A stretch of DNA of 64,000 bases from an uncultured Pelagibacteraceae bacterium. GTDB taxonomy: Bacteria > Pseudomonadota > Alphaproteobacteria > Pelagibacterales > Pelagibacteraceae. The position numbers and the translations under genes are program-made. Shown in pieces: positions 46,205 through 58,010 of the stretch (within the stretch, counting starts at the first letter, position 1; each line of letters opens with the position of its first letter). The stretch lies in contig CABYPZ010000001.1 in the NCBI GenBank assembly GCA_902521005.1, positions 1-64,000 on the forward strand, read 5' to 3'. The notes beneath the pieces are model-generated. The model saw nothing but the letters and a program-made list of their open reading frames with translations, was not told where the DNA came from and did not search any database.

Positions 46205-46660
46205 TTAATTATTTAAATAATCAAGTACTCCTTGTAATATGAAAGTTGCAGCGTTTTTATCTATATTTTTAACTCTTTTTGATACATTTATATCCAATTG
46301 ACTTGATAAATTAAATGCACCTACTGTTGACAATCTTTCGTCCCATAGAAACATTGGCAAATCAATTGTATCGCTGAGTAATTTTATTTTATCTTTTATT
46401 GATTGAGCGGCAGAACCTTTGGTTCCGTCCATGTTTAATGGATTTCCAAATATAATTGCATCAATACCGCTATCTTTAACTATTTTTTGTATTTCATTAG
46501 CCAAATATTCGATATTTTTATAATCTATAGTTTTTAAAGGAGTAGCGATTTTTCTATTTTCATCAGATATCGAAATTCCAACTTTTTTCGAACCCATATC
46601 CACTCCAATTACTCTTGATTTTGTATTTAAAATCTTCTTTAGTTCGGTAATTTCCATCAT
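46205..46660 (-). CDS. ruvX: Holliday-junction-resolvase-like/16S pre-rRNA nuclease YqgF
   Basis: [29 protein letters not shown]. Confidence 0.92.
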   Translation of the reverse strand: MMEITELKKILNTKSRVIGVDMGSKKVGISISDENRKIATPLKTIDYKNIEYLANEIQKIVKDSGIDAIIFGNPLNMDGTKGSAAQSIKDKIKLLSDTIDLPMFLWDERLSTVGAFNLSSQLDINVSKRVKNIDKNAATFILQGVLDYLNN

Positions 46661-46709
46661 ATTGTAATTTCTATATTTAATGATAATTTGCGTCTAACTT
46701 AATTATCAC

Positions 46710-46997
46710 ATGGCTATAGATCTTAAAACAGTTAAACATATATCAAAACTTGCTAGAATTTCAGTAAATGACGAAAAAGCAAAGAAATTAGAGAAGGATT
46801 TAAATTTAATATTTAAATGGATTGAGCAATTAAATGAATTAAATACTGATAAAGTTGAACCACTTACTTCGATAGCCGAGACAACGTTGCGTTTAAGAAA
46901 AGACAAAATATTGTCAGAGAATATTAGAGATGAAATTCTCAAAAATTCACCAAATGATAACAAAGATTATTTTGTAGTACCGAAAGTATTAGAATAA
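46710..46997 (+). CDS. gatC: Asp-tRNA(Asn)/Glu-tRNA(Gln) amidotransferase subunit C
   Basis: [34 protein letters not shown]. Confidence 0.95.
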   Translation: MAIDLKTVKHISKLARISVNDEKAKKLEKDLNLIFKWIEQLNELNTDKVEPLTSIAETTLRLRKDKILSENIRDEILKNSPNDNKDYFVVPKVLE

Positions 46998-48454
46998 TGA
47001 GCAATATAACAGATCTTTCTCTTAATGAACTAGTTGATAATGTTAAATCAAAAAAGATTTCTTCAAAAGAAATTACAAATGCATATGTTGAGAGATCAAA
47101 AAAATCTAACAAATTAAATACATACATTGAGCAAACTTTTGATAGCGCTATAAAAAATTCAGAGAAGTTTGACAAAAGTCCCAATTTAGAAAAAAAATTG
47201 CCGGGTATACCATTCGCCGTAAAAGATCTTTTTTGTACTAAAGGAATTAAAACTACAGCTAGTAGTAAAATTTTAGAAAATTTTATACCAACCTACGAGT
47301 CTACAATTACACAAAATTTGTGGGATGCAGGAGCAATATTGCTTGGTAAATTAAATTGTGATGAGTTTGCTATGGGATCTTCAAACGAAACAAGCTATTT
47401 TGGTAATGTTATTAGTCCGATAAGTGATAATCTTGTACCTGGAGGTTCATCAGGAGGATCTGCTTCTGCTCTAGCCGCAAAACTTACACCAGCAACAATT
47501 GGTACAGACACTGGCGGATCAATTAGACAGCCAGCTTCTTTTACAGGTACAGTTGGTTTAAAACCAACATACGGCAGTTGTTCTAGATATGGAATAGTTG
47601 CTTTTGCCTCTTCACTTGATCAGGCAGGCCCAATGACGAGAAATGTAAAAGATTGTTCTTTATTATTAGAGGTTATGAGTTCTTTTGATCATAAGGACTC
47701 AACATCAGTAGATTTTAAGCGACCTAATTATTGCTTAGACTTAAATAAAAATATTAAAGGTAAAAAAATTGGCATTCCTAAAGAGTACAGAGTTGATGGA
47801 ATGCCAAAAGAAATAGACAAATTATGGGAAAAGGGTAAAGAATATTTAAAAGATTGTGGAGCTGAAATTGTTGATATTTCTTTGCCACATACTAATTATG
47901 CCTTGCCGACTTATTATATTGTTGCACCAGCTGAAGCTTCATCGAATTTAGCTAGATATGATGGAGTAAAATACGGTCTGAGAGCAGACGGTGAAAATTT
48001 AATTGATATGTATGAAAAAACAAGATCCCAAGGTTTTGGTGAAGAAGTAAAAAGAAGAATTATGATAGGTACTTATGTTTTGTCATCAGGCTATTATGAT
48101 GCTTATTATTTAAAAGCTCAAAAAGTAAGAAAATTAATCAAAAATGACTTTGATGATGTTTTTAAAAAGGTTGATGCAATTTTAACACCATCCACACCCA
48201 GTTCAGCATTTAAAGTCGGGGAAAAATCAAATGATCCAGTTTCAATGTATTTAAATGATATTTTTACAGTTCCAGTAAATTTAGCTGGTTTGCCGGGTAT
48301 ATCAATTCCTGCAGGCTTAGATAAAAATAATTATCCTTTAGGACTTCAAATAATTGGCAAACCTTTTGATGAGCAAAATATATTAAATATTGCTTATTCT
48401 ATGGAAGAAAAAATTAACTTTAAGTTAAATATAAAAGATTGGTGGATCAAGTGA
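46997..48454 (+). CDS. gatA: Asp-tRNA(Asn)/Glu-tRNA(Gln) amidotransferase subunit A
   Basis: Amidase signature [15 protein letters not shown]...[14 protein letters not shown]. Confidence 0.98.
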   Translation: MSNITDLSLNELVDNVKSKKISSKEITNAYVERSKKSNKLNTYIEQTFDSAIKNSEKFDKSPNLEKKLPGIPFAVKDLFCTKGIKTTASSKILENFIPTYESTITQNLWDAGAILLGKLNCDEFAMGSSNETSYFGNVISPISDNLVPGGSSGGSASALAAKLTPATIGTDTGGSIRQPASFTGTVGLKPTYGSCSRYGIVAFASSLDQAGPMTRNVKDCSLLLEVMSSFDHKDSTSVDFKRPNYCLDLNKNIKGKKIGIPKEYRVDGMPKEIDKLWEKGKEYLKDCGAEIVDISLPHTNYALPTYYIVAPAEASSNLARYDGVKYGLRADGENLIDMYEKTRSQGFGEEVKRRIMIGTYVLSSGYYDAYYLKAQKVRKLIKNDFDDVFKKVDAILTPSTPSSAFKVGEKSNDPVSMYLNDIFTVPVNLAGLPGISIPAGLDKNNYPLGLQIIGKPFDEQNILNIAYSMEEKINFKLNIKDWWIK

Positions 48455-49914
48455 GCAAAGACCAATACGTTATTGAAAAAAATGGTAATAAATATGAAGT
48501 TGTTATTGGTTTAGAGGTACATGCTCAAGTTTTATCAGACTCTAAATTATTTTCTACTTCAGCAACAAAATTTGGATCTGAACCCAATACTCAGGTTAGT
48601 TTAGTTGATGCAGCTTTTCCAGGAATGCTTCCAGTAATAAATGAATATTGCATTAAACAAGCAGTAAAAACTGGCATTGGTTTAAATGCTAAAATTCATA
48701 AAAAATCAATATTTGATCGTAAAAATTATTTCTACGCTGATCTTCCTCAAGGTTATCAAATTTCACAATATAAAGATCCAATTGTTGGAGAGGGTAATGT
48801 TATTTTAGACTTACCATCAGGTCCTAAAACTATTGGTATAGAAAGACTACATTTGGAACAGGACGCAGGAAAAAGCATACATGATATAGATCCAGGTAGT
48901 ACATTGGTTGATCTGAATAGATCTGGTGTTGCTCTTATGGAAATTGTAAGTAAACCTGACCTTAGATCCCCCGAAGAAGTTAATTTATATATAAAAAAAT
49001 TAAGATCTATAATGAGGTATCTTGGAACATGTGATGGAAATATGCAGGAAGGATCTCTAAGAGCTGATGTTAACGTATCCGTTAGAAAATTTGGTGATGA
49101 TAAATTAGGTACTAGGTGTGAAATAAAAAATGTAAACTCAATTAAATTTATGCAAATGGCAATTGAATATGAAGCAAATAGACAGGTCGAATTATTAGAA
49201 GAGGGAGGAAAGATAGATCAAGAAACCAGATTGTTTGATACTAAAAAAAACCAAACTAGATCTATGAGATCTAAAGAGGATGCTCACGATTATAGATATT
49301 TTCCTGATCCAGATTTATTGCCATTGGAATTTAATGACGAGTATATTGAAAATGTTAAAAAAGAAATACCTGAGTTACCAGATCAAAAAAAGAACCGTTT
49401 TATCGAAAAGTTTAAACTAACACCTTACGAAGCCACAATACTGGTTTCAGATTTAGATACATCTAAATATTTTGAAAAGGTAATAGAAAAGTCAGATGTT
49501 AAACTATCAGCTAACTGGATAACAGGCGAACTATTTGCACTTTTAAATGATAAAAATCTTGAAATAAGCCAGAGTCCAATAGGTCCTGAAAATTTGTCAA
49601 AACTTTTAAATTTAATATCAGATGGAACAATTTCAGGAAAAATAGCAAAAACTGTATTTGAAATTATGTCAAAAGATGAGGAAGATCCAAACGTTATTGT
49701 CAAAGAAAAGGGATTAAAGCAAGAGAGCGATCCTAAAGCTTTAGAAGTTTTGATACAGAAAGTTTTGAGCTCTAATGAGGATAAAGTTAAGGAATATAAA
49801 AGTGGAAAAGATAAATTATTTGGTTTTTTTGTTGGTCAAGTAATGAAGGAGAGTAAAGGAAAGGGCAATCCTCAATTGATTAATAAAATACTTAAAGAAA
49901 AACTAAATGGATAA
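48451..49914 (+). CDS. gatB: Asp-tRNA(Asn)/Glu-tRNA(Gln) amidotransferase subunit B
   Basis: [21 protein letters not shown]; likely GTG start at 48451 overlapping the gatA TGA (ORF track begins at TTG 48439). Confidence 0.95.
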   Translation: MSKDQYVIEKNGNKYEVVIGLEVHAQVLSDSKLFSTSATKFGSEPNTQVSLVDAAFPGMLPVINEYCIKQAVKTGIGLNAKIHKKSIFDRKNYFYADLPQGYQISQYKDPIVGEGNVILDLPSGPKTIGIERLHLEQDAGKSIHDIDPGSTLVDLNRSGVALMEIVSKPDLRSPEEVNLYIKKLRSIMRYLGTCDGNMQEGSLRADVNVSVRKFGDDKLGTRCEIKNVNSIKFMQMAIEYEANRQVELLEEGGKIDQETRLFDTKKNQTRSMRSKEDAHDYRYFPDPDLLPLEFNDEYIENVKKEIPELPDQKKNRFIEKFKLTPYEATILVSDLDTSKYFEKVIEKSDVKLSANWITGELFALLNDKNLEISQSPIGPENLSKLLNLISDGTISGKIAKTVFEIMSKDEEDPNVIVKEKGLKQESDPKALEVLIQKVLSSNEDKVKEYKSGKDKLFGFFVGQVMKESKGKGNPQLINKILKEKLNG

Positions 49915-50557
49915 AAATATAAATATCGATCATAAAATGATCGAATATATATTATCTCATACTAACAATTTGCACCCTGTTCAAAAAGAGTTAATTAAAT
50001 TTAATGAAGATTTAGGTCATATCAAAAGACTTCAGATATCAATATTACAAGGTAATTTTCTACAATTCATAATTAGAATGAAAAATATTAAATCATGTTT
50101 AGAACTCGGAACTTTTACTGGTTACAGCTCATTATCAATGGCTTTATCTTTACCTAAAAATGGTAAAATACATACTATAGACAATGACATAAGTAAAAAT
50201 AAAATAGCCAAAAGTTTTTTTGTTAAAGCAAAAGTAGAAAAAAAAATTAATACTGAAATATCAGATGGAATTATTGCAATTGATAAACTAATAAAAAAAA
50301 GAAAAAAATTTGATTTAATTTTTATAGACGCAGATAAAGAAAATTATATCAAATATTTTGATAAATGTTTAAAATTACTTAATAAAAATGGCTTTATAAT
50401 TATTGATAACATTCTTTGGAAAGGTGAAGTTATAAACGATCTGGCAAAAGATAAATTAACGAATAAAATTAAAAATTTTAATGATCATATTAAAAAAACC
50501 AAAATTAATAAATATATTCTTCCAATTGGTGATGGTTTTTTCATATGTTGGAAGTAG
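49907..50557 (+). CDS. O-methyltransferase (family 3, CCoAOMT-like)
   Basis: [37 protein letters not shown]. Confidence 0.88.
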   Translation: MDKNINIDHKMIEYILSHTNNLHPVQKELIKFNEDLGHIKRLQISILQGNFLQFIIRMKNIKSCLELGTFTGYSSLSMALSLPKNGKIHTIDNDISKNKIAKSFFVKAKVEKKINTEISDGIIAIDKLIKKRKKFDLIFIDADKENYIKYFDKCLKLLNKNGFIIIDNILWKGEVINDLAKDKLTNKIKNFNDHIKKTKINKYILPIGDGFFICWK

Positions 50558-51451
50558 ATGATTACAATTTTATCTTTTTATAAATTAAAAAAAATAAAAA
50601 AATTAAAAAACCTTAAAACTATATTATTTAAGAAGATAGATATTTTATCAATTAAAGGTTTAATTATATTATCACCTGAAGGAATAAATGGAACAATATC
50701 TGGTACGCCAAAAAGTATAAGTGTTGCTAAAAAATATCTTTTATTTGTTTTAAATATTTCTAAATTTGATGTTCAAAACATTACACATTCAAAATTTGTG
50801 CCTTTTTTAAAAGCTAAAATAAAAATTAAATCTGAAGTAGTACCCATCAATGAAAAATATGATTTTAATCAAAAAATAAAAAAAAATTATTTAACACCTT
50901 TCCAGTGGAATAAATTTTTGAATAAAAAAAATAATAAAATAATTGATGCTCGTAAACCATTTGAGTATGAAGTTGGAACTTTTAAAAATGCAATAAATCC
51001 CAATACTAAAAATTTCAGAGAATTTAAAAATTATCTTTCTGGCATTAAAAAAAAAGATCATATCGGTATGTTTTGTACTGGTGGAATTCGTTGTGAAAAG
51101 GCATCTAACTACCTTTACAAAAAAGGATTCAAAAATGTTTATATGCTTAAAGGTGGTATAATTAATTATTTTAATAATATTAAACCTAGATATAACATGT
51201 GGAAAGGGGATTGTTTTGTTTTTGATAATAGGGTTACAATTAAAAAAGACACTAAACCTGGTGCTTATGGAATATGTAATGCTTGTAGAATGCCAATATC
51301 TAATAAAGAAATGAAATCAACAAAATATAAAATAGGACTTTCATGCCCAAAGTGCTATGACAATTTAACAGATGAACAAATTAAAAGGTTTACTATACGA
51401 CATAAACAAATTTTAAATTCTAAAATTCAATATAAATTTAAAAAAAATTAA
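50558..51451 (+). CDS. trhO: Rhodanese-domain tRNA uridine hydroxylase, TrhO/YceA-like
   Basis: LSPEGINGTISGT; IGMFCTGGIRCEKASNYL; C-terminal Cys motifs. Confidence 0.88.
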   Translation: MITILSFYKLKKIKKLKNLKTILFKKIDILSIKGLIILSPEGINGTISGTPKSISVAKKYLLFVLNISKFDVQNITHSKFVPFLKAKIKIKSEVVPINEKYDFNQKIKKNYLTPFQWNKFLNKKNNKIIDARKPFEYEVGTFKNAINPNTKNFREFKNYLSGIKKKDHIGMFCTGGIRCEKASNYLYKKGFKNVYMLKGGIINYFNNIKPRYNMWKGDCFVFDNRVTIKKDTKPGAYGICNACRMPISNKEMKSTKYKIGLSCPKCYDNLTDEQIKRFTIRHKQILNSKIQYKFKKN

Positions 51452-51452
51452 A

Positions 51453-52808
51453 ATGAACATTCTAAGTGATGATATAAAAAAATTAATTCAAAAATTAGCA
51501 GTCCCCGCGATGATTGGAACTTTGTTTCAAACTTTATACAACATAGTCGACACTTTTTTTGCAGGAAAAATATCACCAGATGCATTATCTGCTTTAAGTA
51601 AATCATTTCCTGTTTATTTTATTATAATAGCAACATCCATAGGTGTTACAGTTGCTGGTACTTCTCTAATTGGGAATAGCATTGGTGAAAAAAATGAAAA
51701 AAATTCTTTATTCTATTTTTCACATATAATTTATTTTGGAATATTAATTTCTATTATAATTACTTTTATTGGACTTAATTACTCGGGTGATATTTTTAAA
51801 TTAATGGGTTCTTCAGAATATGTGACAAATTTAGGTCTTCAGTACACAAACATAATATTCTCAGGATCTATATTATTTATTATCGTTGTTGCAGTTAATT
51901 CATTATTGCATGCAGAAGGTGATACGAAAACATACAGAAATGTTTTAATATTATCATTCCTAATTAATATCATTTTAAATCCAATTTTAATATTTGGATT
52001 TTTGTTTATTCCAGCTTTGGGTATGAAGGGTATAGGTATATCAACGTTGATTGCACAATCTGTGGCTTTAATTATAGTTTTATTAAAAGTTTTAAGAAAC
52101 GATCGAATTAAAAAATTAACCAAAGAATTCTTAGTTCCTAAATTTTATTATTTTAAAAATATATTTTTTCAATCTATGCCTATTATTGTATCAATATGTG
52201 GATATTCAATTGCTGCAGGAATTATTTTTACATATGTTGGTTTATCAGGGGAGTATGCTACCGCGGGATATGGTGTTGGTACAAGAATTGAGCAAGTAGT
52301 TTTATTACCTATTTTAGGAATTAATACTGCTATTATCACTATTATCGCTCAAAATTTTGGTGCAAGAAATTTTGAAAGAGTAAAGGAAGCTTATTTTGGA
52401 GCTATTAAATATGCTTTAATTATAATGTTAATTTGTTCTGTAACTGTTTTTATTTTTTCAAATCATATAACAAGTGTTTTCTCAAACGATCCAACTGTTA
52501 TAGAATATGGTGGTAAATACCTTCAAATATCAGCATTTGTTTTGACAGCTTATCCTATTTTTTTCTTATCAAATGGTTTCTTTATGGCTTTAAAAAAATC
52601 TGAATATGCAATGATATCTAATTTTTTTAGAAATGTACTCAATCCTGTTACAGTATTTTATTTTGCAAAGTTATATGATGCTTCATTTACTCAGTTTTTT
52701 TGGATATGGGTGATAATTAATTGGTTATTTTCCACAGGATACTTTTTATTCACATTTAATTATATGAGATTAAAACTAAATAAATCTGGAGCTGTCGTTA
52801 ATCCATAA
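51453..52808 (+). CDS. MATE-family efflux transporter
   Basis: 451 aa, 12-span-like, YNIVDTFFAGKIS motif. Confidence 0.93.
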   Translation: MNILSDDIKKLIQKLAVPAMIGTLFQTLYNIVDTFFAGKISPDALSALSKSFPVYFIIIATSIGVTVAGTSLIGNSIGEKNEKNSLFYFSHIIYFGILISIIITFIGLNYSGDIFKLMGSSEYVTNLGLQYTNIIFSGSILFIIVVAVNSLLHAEGDTKTYRNVLILSFLINIILNPILIFGFLFIPALGMKGIGISTLIAQSVALIIVLLKVLRNDRIKKLTKEFLVPKFYYFKNIFFQSMPIIVSICGYSIAAGIIFTYVGLSGEYATAGYGVGTRIEQVVLLPILGINTAIITIIAQNFGARNFERVKEAYFGAIKYALIIMLICSVTVFIFSNHITSVFSNDPTVIEYGGKYLQISAFVLTAYPIFFLSNGFFMALKKSEYAMISNFFRNVLNPVTVFYFAKLYDASFTQFFWIWVIINWLFSTGYFLFTFNYMRLKLNKSGAVVNP

Positions 52809-53321
52809 CCATAGGTGTTCTGAGAAGGATTTTCTGACAAATAAATTTAAATCATTGATTTCTTGATGATGTAAAATAACATCGACATGATTTAATAATG
52901 TTTGAACAACAACATTTTTTTTTCCTTTAAAATTATTAAAATTAAAGGGTGATCCTTTTGATAATACCTCAAAAATATTTTTTCCTTTAAAATTAATAAT
53001 TACCCATTGATCTGACACATTTGTAACTGAACCGTATTTTAATTTTGAAATTTCATTATTTAAATTAGTTTCTAAATTTTTATCTATATCTTTTCCATAT
53101 ATCAACCATTCATCTGGACTTAACCAAAGGGCATTAATATTTTTTATATTTGCACTTGTGTTACTTTCTATTGGCAACATAATTGAAAGCAATTTTCCAG
53201 CCTTTGTAAAAAAATCACGGTTTTTACCTCTAAGATTAATTTTATAGGATGGTTCTAATAAACTTAACTCTAAATCAGGATAAACTTTTTTTTCGAATTC
53301 AGGTAATTTAATATCAAGCAT
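52776..53321 (-). CDS. soxG: Sarcosine oxidase gamma subunit-like
   Basis: ALWLSPDEWLIYGKD; last gene of the soxBDAG set. Confidence 0.85.
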   Translation of the reverse strand: MLDIKLPEFEKKVYPDLELSLLEPSYKINLRGKNRDFFTKAGKLLSIMLPIESNTSANIKNINALWLSPDEWLIYGKDIDKNLETNLNNEISKLKYGSVTNVSDQWVIINFKGKNIFEVLSKGSPFNFNNFKGKKNVVVQTLLNHVDVILHHQEINDLNLFVRKSFSEHLWLWINDSSRFI

Positions 53322-56316
53322 TTAATCTCTCGTTATTTTTGTCATAAAAAATAAAATCTGAAACAGTTACATTTATGGTTTGATCTCTCATAGGTACTAA
53401 TAATTTTTGACCTTTAAGTTTTCTTCCATTTTTAACCACTGCCAAAGCAATTGATTTATTGAGATTTGGACTAAAGTAACTTGAGGTTACATGACCAATC
53501 ATTTCTATTGGTTTGTTATTCTTTTCATGAACTATTTGAGCACCTTCCTCTAGTACAGTATTAGGTTTATCAGTTAATAATCCTACCAATTGTTTTCTAT
53601 CTTCTCTCATTGTATCACTTCTATACAATGATCTTTTACCTATAAAATCATATTTTTTTTTACTAACGATCCAATCCATTTGAAGATCGATTGGTGTCAT
53701 TGTTCCATCTGTATCTTGTCCTACAATAATAAAGCCTTTTTCTGCTCTAAGTAAATGCATTGTCTCTGTTCCATAAGGTGTAATATTAAAATCTTTACCA
53801 GCGTCGATACATTTTTCCCATAATGAGTTTCCATATTTTGCCTCTATATTTATTTCGTAGCTATGTTCACCAGTAAAACTAATTCTCATTATTCTACAAT
53901 CTATTCCACCAATTTTGGCATTTTTAAATGACATGTGTGGAAAATTTTGATCATTGAACTCTATGTCTGAAAATAGTTTCTTTAAGATTTTTTTTGAATT
54001 AGGCCCACATATACTTGCTGTAGCATAATGATCAGTTACAGATGTTAACCAAACATCTAGTTCGGGCCATTCAGTTTGCAAATAATCTTCTAATTTAGAT
54101 AATACATTTGCTGCTCCACCAGTTGTAGTTGTCATTAAATAATGATTTTCATCTATCCTTGTTGTAACACCATCATCATATACCATGCCATCTTCGTTTA
54201 GCATAAGCCCATATCTACATTTACCTATAGATAATTTTGACCATGCATTTGTATATACTCTATTTAAAAATTCAGTCGCATCAGACCCTTTAATGTCAAT
54301 TTTTCCCAATGTTGAAGCATCCAAAATTCCGGCGCTATCTCTAGCAGCCTTACTTTCTCTTTGAACAGATTGATGCATGTTTTCGTTATTTCTAGGATAG
54401 TACCAAGCTCTTTTCCATTGACCTACATTTTCAAATTCTGCATTATTTTTTACATGCCATTCATGCATTGGTGTTTTTCTTACAATATCAAAAAATTTAC
54501 CAACACTTCTCCCAACTATAGTTCCAAATGTTAAAGGAGTGAAGGGGGGTCTAAAAGTAGTAGTACCTAATGAGCCCATTTTCACAGCAGCTGTTTCAGC
54601 TATTATACCAAGCGCATGCATGTTTGATAATTTACCCTGGTCTGTAGCCATTCCAGTTGTTGTATATCTTTTTACATGTTCTATAGATTTAAAACCTTCT
54701 CTCATCGCCAATTTGATATCTTTTGCTGTAGAATCATTTTGAAAATCAATAAAAGATTTATTTTTTCCTATAGATATATAATTAGGTAGTAACCATATGT
54801 TTCTTTTTTCTAATTCTTTTGAACATGAAATATCAGCGTCATCTAAATCTGTCTCTTGAATATTTAAAAACTTTTTAACTGTATCGTTGGTCAATTTTAT
54901 AATTTCATCAAGTTCAAAATGTCCATTTGAAGATCCAACACTTATTCTGTTATCTGAAAATTCTTTAGGTAAAAATACTTGATCAGTTTCACGGAAATTT
55001 AATTTTCCACCAGATTGTGTGTGCATGTGAACCATTGGTGTCCATCCTCCACTCATTCCCAGACAATCACAAGAAATTTTATTTTTTTCACCTATAACAT
55101 TAGACCCATCTTCTGATAAACTCATAATTTCTATAGAATTAATTTTTCTGTAACCAAAAGTACTAGTAATTGTTGAATTCCAAAAAATTTTAATCCCTAA
55201 TTTTTCTGTCTCTTTTATTAACTCTGATTCTGATCTTTTTCTAATATCAATAATTTTTACATCTATACCTTTTTTATTTAATGAAATAGCCACCTCATAC
55301 GCACTATCATTATTAGTGAAAATCACATTTTTTAAACCACATGTAACACCAAAATAGTTTAAATATTTATTTATCGAACTAGCTAATAGGATTCCTGGTC
55401 TATCATTATTATTAAAAACCAGAGGTCTTTCAATAGCACCTGTTGCGATAATAACTTTTTTTGCTCTTATTTTCCAAAGTCTTTGCCTTACAAATCCATC
55501 TTTTTCATTTTTTGACAAATGATCACTTAAACTTTCCCTTGCTAAAAGATAATTATAATCATGATAAGCCGCTACACTAGTTCTAGTTTTTATTTGGAGA
55601 TTTTTAAGTTTTTTAATTTCATTAATTTCATTTATTAACCAATCTTTTGAAATCTTGTTATTAATTTTAAAAATTTCATTTTCTTGAAATATAGTAGAAC
55701 CACCTAACTCTTTTTTATCATCAATTAATATTGTATTTAAATTATTTTTTGCAGATAACTTTGCAGATATAATACCTGATATACCACCTCCAATTACCAG
55801 AACATCACAATGAACATATTTGTGATCATATATTTCTGGATCTGGCTTTATTGGCGATTTTCCTAAACCTGCAGTTTTCCTAATTAAAGGTTCGTATACG
55901 CTCTTCCAAAAACTTTTTGGCCACATAAAAGTTTTGTAATAAAATCCAGCTGGAATAAACGGTGAAATTAAATTATTAATTCCTCCAATATCAAATTTCA
56001 CATTAGGCCAACAATTTTGACTATTTGCCTCTAAACCTTCGTATAGTTCAATCTCTGTAGCTCTTACATTTGGCTCTGTTAAATTAGATTTATCATTAAT
56101 CTGACATATTGCATTTGGTTCTTCTGAGCCACATGTCATTATTCCTCGAGGTCTATGATATTTGAAGCTTCTTCCAACTAGATGAATACCATTAGCTATC
56201 AATGCAGATGCCAATGTATCACCCTTAAAACCAAAAAAAGTTTTTCCATCAAATTTAAATGAAATTCTATTTGTTTGGTCTACAAAGTTAGTTTTATTAA
56301 TCCTAAAATTAGACAT
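53314..56316 (-). CDS. soxA: Sarcosine oxidase alpha subunit
   Basis: 1000 aa; Fe-S/NAD N-domain (GRSFKYHRPRGIMTCGSEEPN) plus GcvT-like C-domain. Confidence 0.95.
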   Translation of the reverse strand: MSNFRINKTNFVDQTNRISFKFDGKTFFGFKGDTLASALIANGIHLVGRSFKYHRPRGIMTCGSEEPNAICQINDKSNLTEPNVRATEIELYEGLEANSQNCWPNVKFDIGGINNLISPFIPAGFYYKTFMWPKSFWKSVYEPLIRKTAGLGKSPIKPDPEIYDHKYVHCDVLVIGGGISGIISAKLSAKNNLNTILIDDKKELGGSTIFQENEIFKINNKISKDWLINEINEIKKLKNLQIKTRTSVAAYHDYNYLLARESLSDHLSKNEKDGFVRQRLWKIRAKKVIIATGAIERPLVFNNNDRPGILLASSINKYLNYFGVTCGLKNVIFTNNDSAYEVAISLNKKGIDVKIIDIRKRSESELIKETEKLGIKIFWNSTITSTFGYRKINSIEIMSLSEDGSNVIGEKNKISCDCLGMSGGWTPMVHMHTQSGGKLNFRETDQVFLPKEFSDNRISVGSSNGHFELDEIIKLTNDTVKKFLNIQETDLDDADISCSKELEKRNIWLLPNYISIGKNKSFIDFQNDSTAKDIKLAMREGFKSIEHVKRYTTTGMATDQGKLSNMHALGIIAETAAVKMGSLGTTTFRPPFTPLTFGTIVGRSVGKFFDIVRKTPMHEWHVKNNAEFENVGQWKRAWYYPRNNENMHQSVQRESKAARDSAGILDASTLGKIDIKGSDATEFLNRVYTNAWSKLSIGKCRYGLMLNEDGMVYDDGVTTRIDENHYLMTTTTGGAANVLSKLEDYLQTEWPELDVWLTSVTDHYATASICGPNSKKILKKLFSDIEFNDQNFPHMSFKNAKIGGIDCRIMRISFTGEHSYEINIEAKYGNSLWEKCIDAGKDFNITPYGTETMHLLRAEKGFIIVGQDTDGTMTPIDLQMDWIVSKKKYDFIGKRSLYRSDTMREDRKQLVGLLTDKPNTVLEEGAQIVHEKNNKPIEMIGHVTSSYFSPNLNKSIALAVVKNGRKLKGQKLLVPMRDQTINVTVSDFIFYDKNNERLNA

Positions 56317-56319
56317 AAA

Positions 56320-56598
56320 TTATACTTTTGGTGGTTTTTCACCCATTTTGTATATACCATGTATTTTATCGTTAGATGTGTCTCTGATTAAGTTGAACCA
56401 CTTTCTACATCCATGCGAATGATTCCATCTTTCAAACTGAACACCTTTAATATTTTTTCTCATAAATAAAAAATCAGCCCATTCATCATCACTTAGTTCT
56501 GTTGGTTGTTTTGGTCTTTCAATATGAGCTTCTCCACCAGATGAAAATTCACTTTGGTCTCTTTCACCACAATATGGACAATTAATTAAAAACATCAA
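56320..56598 (-). CDS. soxD: Sarcosine oxidase delta subunit
   Basis: [41 protein letters not shown]. Confidence 0.95.
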   Translation of the reverse strand: MMFLINCPYCGERDQSEFSSGGEAHIERPKQPTELSDDEWADFLFMRKNIKGVQFERWNHSHGCRKWFNLIRDTSNDKIHGIYKMGEKPPKV

Positions 56599-57848
56599 TG
56601 TGCTACAGCAGCTGCTCCATGTTCATCAACAAGGTCGCCACTTACAAATCTATTTAAACTAAAAGCAGCGTTTAATTTATGTGGTTCATCGTTTGCTATA
56701 GTATGTGCAAAAAGATCTCCAGATCCAGGAGTTGCTTTAAAACCTCCAGTTCCCCATCCGCAATTAAAATATAAACCCTCTATATTCGTTTTACTAATTA
56801 TTGGACTAGCGTCAGGACAAATATCTACTATTCCTCCCCATTGTCTTAACATTTTCATTCTACTAAATATTGGGTAAAGTTCTAAGATAGCTTTTAATGT
56901 TCCTTCAACAACATCATGACTTCCTTTTTGTGAATATGACACGTAAGAATCTGTTCCTGCACCAATAACCAATTCACCTTTATCAGATTGACTTACATAA
57001 GCATGTACAGCATTGGACATTACTACAGTATCGATTATTGGTTTGACTGGTTCAGAGACTAATGCTTGTAAAGGTTTACTTTCAAGTGGCAATCTTATAT
57101 CAACCATACTTGCTATTACACTAGAATGACCAGCAGCAACTACTCCAATTTTCTTTGATTTAATAAATCCTCTAGTTGTTTCAATTCCTTCAATTTTATT
57201 TCCGTTTCTTTTAATACCTTTAACTTCACAATTTTGAATTATATCTACGCCTAGTTCGTCTGCTCCTCTTGCGTATCCCCACGCAACAGCATCATGTCTT
57301 GCTGTTCCAGCTCTTCTTTGTAAAGTACCACCCAATACAGGATACCTAATATTAGGTGAGGTATTTACTATTGGACAAAATTTTTTTACTTCATCTGTAT
57401 TTAACCAAACAGCGTCAATACCATTAAGTCTATTAGCGTGTGTTCTTCTTTTTAAGTCTCTTACATCTTGAAGATTATGAGCAAGGTTCATAACCCCTCT
57501 CTGACTAAACATAACGTTATAGTTTAAATCTTGTGATAAACCTTCCCAAATTTTTAATGCATGATCATATAAACCAGCACTTGCATCCCACAAATAATTT
57601 GATCTTATTATCGTTGTGTTTCTTCCTGTATTACCTCCGCCAATCCAACCTTTTTCTACAACAGCAATATTTCTCATATTATGTTTTTTTGCTAAATAGT
57701 AAGCAGTAGCTAACCCATGTCCACCACCCCCTACAATTATTGCATCATATTCTTTCTTTGGCTCTGGGTCTCTCCAAGCTCTCTGCCAATTTTCATGCCC
57801 TGAAAAAGCATTTTTAAATAAAGAAAATATTGAGTATTTATTTTTCAT
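56595..57848 (-). CDS. soxB: Sarcosine oxidase beta subunit
   Basis: [49 protein letters not shown]. Confidence 0.96.
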   Translation of the reverse strand: MKNKYSIFSLFKNAFSGHENWQRAWRDPEPKKEYDAIIVGGGGHGLATAYYLAKKHNMRNIAVVEKGWIGGGNTGRNTTIIRSNYLWDASAGLYDHALKIWEGLSQDLNYNVMFSQRGVMNLAHNLQDVRDLKRRTHANRLNGIDAVWLNTDEVKKFCPIVNTSPNIRYPVLGGTLQRRAGTARHDAVAWGYARGADELGVDIIQNCEVKGIKRNGNKIEGIETTRGFIKSKKIGVVAAGHSSVIASMVDIRLPLESKPLQALVSEPVKPIIDTVVMSNAVHAYVSQSDKGELVIGAGTDSYVSYSQKGSHDVVEGTLKAILELYPIFSRMKMLRQWGGIVDICPDASPIISKTNIEGLYFNCGWGTGGFKATPGSGDLFAHTIANDEPHKLNAAFSLNRFVSGDLVDEHGAAAVAH

Positions 57849-57860
57849 TGAGCAATAAAT

Positions 57861-57895
57861 ACTTGATTAATATTGAATATTCAATGATTTCAAGT
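57861..57895. promoter_or_regulatory. Nested dyad upstream of soxB overlapping a candidate minus-strand promoter
   Basis: ACTTGA-N5-ATTGAATATTCAAT-N4-TCAAGT; the 14-nt core is a perfect palindrome; minus-strand TTGAAA-N15-TATTAA overlaps it. Confidence 0.55.
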
Positions 57896-57910
57896 TACAC
57901 AGGTATAAAC

Positions 57911-58003
57911 GGAAAGGTGGGTGAGCTGGTTTAAACCAACGGGTTGCTAACTCGTCGTGCGTCGAAAGATGTACCGAGGGTTCGAATCCCTCCCTTTCCG
58001 CCA
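57911..58003 (+). tRNA. tRNA-Ser (GCT)
   Basis: ggaaaggtgggtgagctggtttaaaccaacgggttgctaactcgtcg...ttcgaatccctccctttccgcca; class II tRNA, GCT anticodon. Confidence 0.95.
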
Positions 58004-58010
58004 TAATCAA

